A DNA stretch of 64,000 nucleotides from Lacrimispora algidixylanolytica (GTDB lineage Bacteria > Bacillota > Clostridia > Lachnospirales > Lachnospiraceae), in the NCBI RefSeq assembly GCF_003609635.1, contig NZ_MCIA01000031.1:62001-126000 (forward strand), read 5' to 3'. This document shows positions 63,170 to 64,000 of the stretch, piece after piece; within the stretch, counting starts at the first letter, position 1, and the number at the start of each line of letters is the position of its first letter. Made by a program: the position numbers and the translations under genes. The notes under the pieces are model-generated. The model made no database searches. It saw nothing but the letters and a program-made list of their open reading frames with translations, and was not told the DNA's origin.

Positions 63170-64000
63170 TTAATGTATTTCCTCATTCAAATAGTGAGTA
63201 TCATACACATCAAAGAATTCTTTCAATGTTGTTTGTTCAAAGTCTTTCGCTTTTATTAGGAGATTATTGATATCGTCAAACTTGATTTTTGTTTTTGCAA
63301 AGTATGATTTTAAAATCTTCATTGTCAACGAATTGCAAAGATCTTGTATATGTTTGTATTTTTCTAACAGGGGATCAAACAAATCATCAAGCTCTGGATA
63401 GCGTACTTTTAAATATCGAATTCGTTCATTCATGATGCGTTTATGATTTAACATTACATGAAACATTCTGATGTTAATCCATTCGTCTTCGCTTTTTTTT
63501 ATTTCTTCTATGTATTTCACCATCATATCATAAACTTCCAATCCGAAGGCAACACCATTGGCATCATCTGAATGATAGAATTCCCAATTTTCCAAACGTT
63601 TACATTGATAGTACGCTCTTAGAGAATGAATGATATTCTGAAAATCAAACACATAGTCTGCACGTTCCTTTTCTAAAATTTTATAAAAATAAATTAAACC
63701 GCTCTGATAATTTTCAGGCGCATTCGGATCACATTTCTCATAAGCTTTCATAAAATCTTCAAACGAAACCTCTGAAAACGTATAAGTAGCGGTTTTTGAA
63801 AAAAGAAAATCCGCACAATAAAATATTTTTTCATCTCTATTGAATCCATAAATCAAGATATCATGATACCCATGTTCCGAATGGTAACAATAGGTTGTTC
63901 GTAAATAATAGGGATCTAGCATAATATCAACATAGTTGCTATCTTCTATTTCCTTACATACAAATTCGATAATATCTATATTCATTGCATGTATCGTATC
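63170..64000 (-). CDS. unknown protein, possibly BtrH/papain-like (5' end probably outside window)
   Basis: At least 271 residues are visible. The only internal ATG at 63985 has no ribosome site, and the frame stays open to the edge, so the true start is probably beyond 64000. The sequence contains an HDILIYGFNRDEKIFYCADFLF segment, YTFSEVSFEDFMKAY, and a C-terminal helical half (about 130-271). The first half vaguely resembles the papain-like BtrH acyltransferase family, with a possible His and Asp, but I do not recognise it firmly. It precedes the SbnB-like gene, hinting at a small amino-acid-derived product. Confidence 0.6.
   Translation of the reverse strand, partial: DTIHAMNIDIIEFVCKEIEDSNYVDIMLDPYYLRTTYCYHSEHGYHDILIYGFNRDEKIFYCADFLFSKTATYTFSEVSFEDFMKAYEKCDPNAPENYQSGLIYFYKILEKERADYVFDFQNIIHSLRAYYQCKRLENWEFYHSDDANGVAFGLEVYDMMVKYIEEIKKSEDEWINIRMFHVMLNHKRIMNERIRYLKVRYPELDDLFDPLLEKYKHIQDLCNSLTMKILKSYFAKTKIKFDDINNLLIKAKDFEQTTLKEFFDVYDTHYLNEEIH

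Noticed and set aside
1-64000. tRNA, rRNA, insertion sequence or prophage
   Set aside because: No clover-leaf arms, transposase or phage gene was recognised by eye; a covariance-model scan would be needed to exclude small RNAs.

Overview
The window looks like chromosome from a motile, probably spore-forming, saccharolytic low-GC Firmicute, most likely a Lachnospiraceae/Clostridium-type anaerobe. The evidence is AT-rich intergenic DNA, strong AAGGAGG-type ribosome sites, several carbohydrate ABC importers with lipoprotein binding proteins, flagellar motAB, a YesMN-type two-component system, an oxygen-sensitive-looking Fe-S/flavin operon, and a cysteine-rich surface protein without a signal peptide. 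Almost all genes lie on the minus strand. No rRNA, tRNA, CRISPR, prophage or insertion sequence was found. Decay is visible as three gene relics.

Layout, left to right. 1-4.6 kb: the end of a kdgT permease gene behind a malic enzyme gene, a relic of a cell-wall-binding-repeat protein, an MBL-fold hydrolase and a BBE-type FAD oxidoreductase. 4.7-12.9 kb: a sugar locus with an LplABC-like importer, a LacI regulator with two near-identical palindromic operators, a GH127 beta-L-arabinofuranosidase and an AraC regulator. 12.9-18.1 kb: a three-gene redox operon (NuoG-like/GltD fusion, NuoF-tail ferredoxin, FrdA-like flavoprotein) opposite a MerR regulator. 18.2-25.6 kb: small housekeeping and stress genes (PNPOx-like, two GNATs, DUF2935, 3-methyladenine glycosylase, PpnP), a PfkB kinase plus class II aldolase operon, and an AraC regulator.

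25.7-39.1 kb is the most striking region: a nine-gene exopolysaccharide operon with the parts of the Bacillus YdaJKLMN and Listeria Pss systems. It has a BcsA-like synthase without PilZ, a BcsB-like partner, a DUF2334 protein, and a membrane GGDEF-like protein. That last protein has lost its catalytic GGDEF but keeps an RxxD inhibitory site, so it is a predicted c-di-GMP receptor. Added parts are a thioredoxin-GH8 fusion, two GT-C-like membrane proteins, a DPM1-like glycosyltransferase and WecB. The motility stator genes motAB lie directly upstream, separated by a terminator.

41.7-50.3 kb: a second sugar locus (MalEFG-like importer, GH31 glycosidase, YesM/YesN-type two-component system). 50.5-52.9 kb: a GNAT pseudogene and a choice-of-anchor-A protein with a long Cys-Pro repeat. 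53.1-57.9 kb: paired ABC half-transporters and a divergently promoted AraC regulator that share a GTTAG-N6-CTAAC dyad, probably siderophore/iron-related. 58.1-59.7 kb: a DUF2089/YvlD-type envelope module. 60.1-64.0 kb: an alpha/beta hydrolase with an XRE regulator, an SbnB/ornithine-cyclodeaminase-type enzyme and a partial unknown protein. Starts were moved inward where a ribosome site clearly decides; each case is stated.
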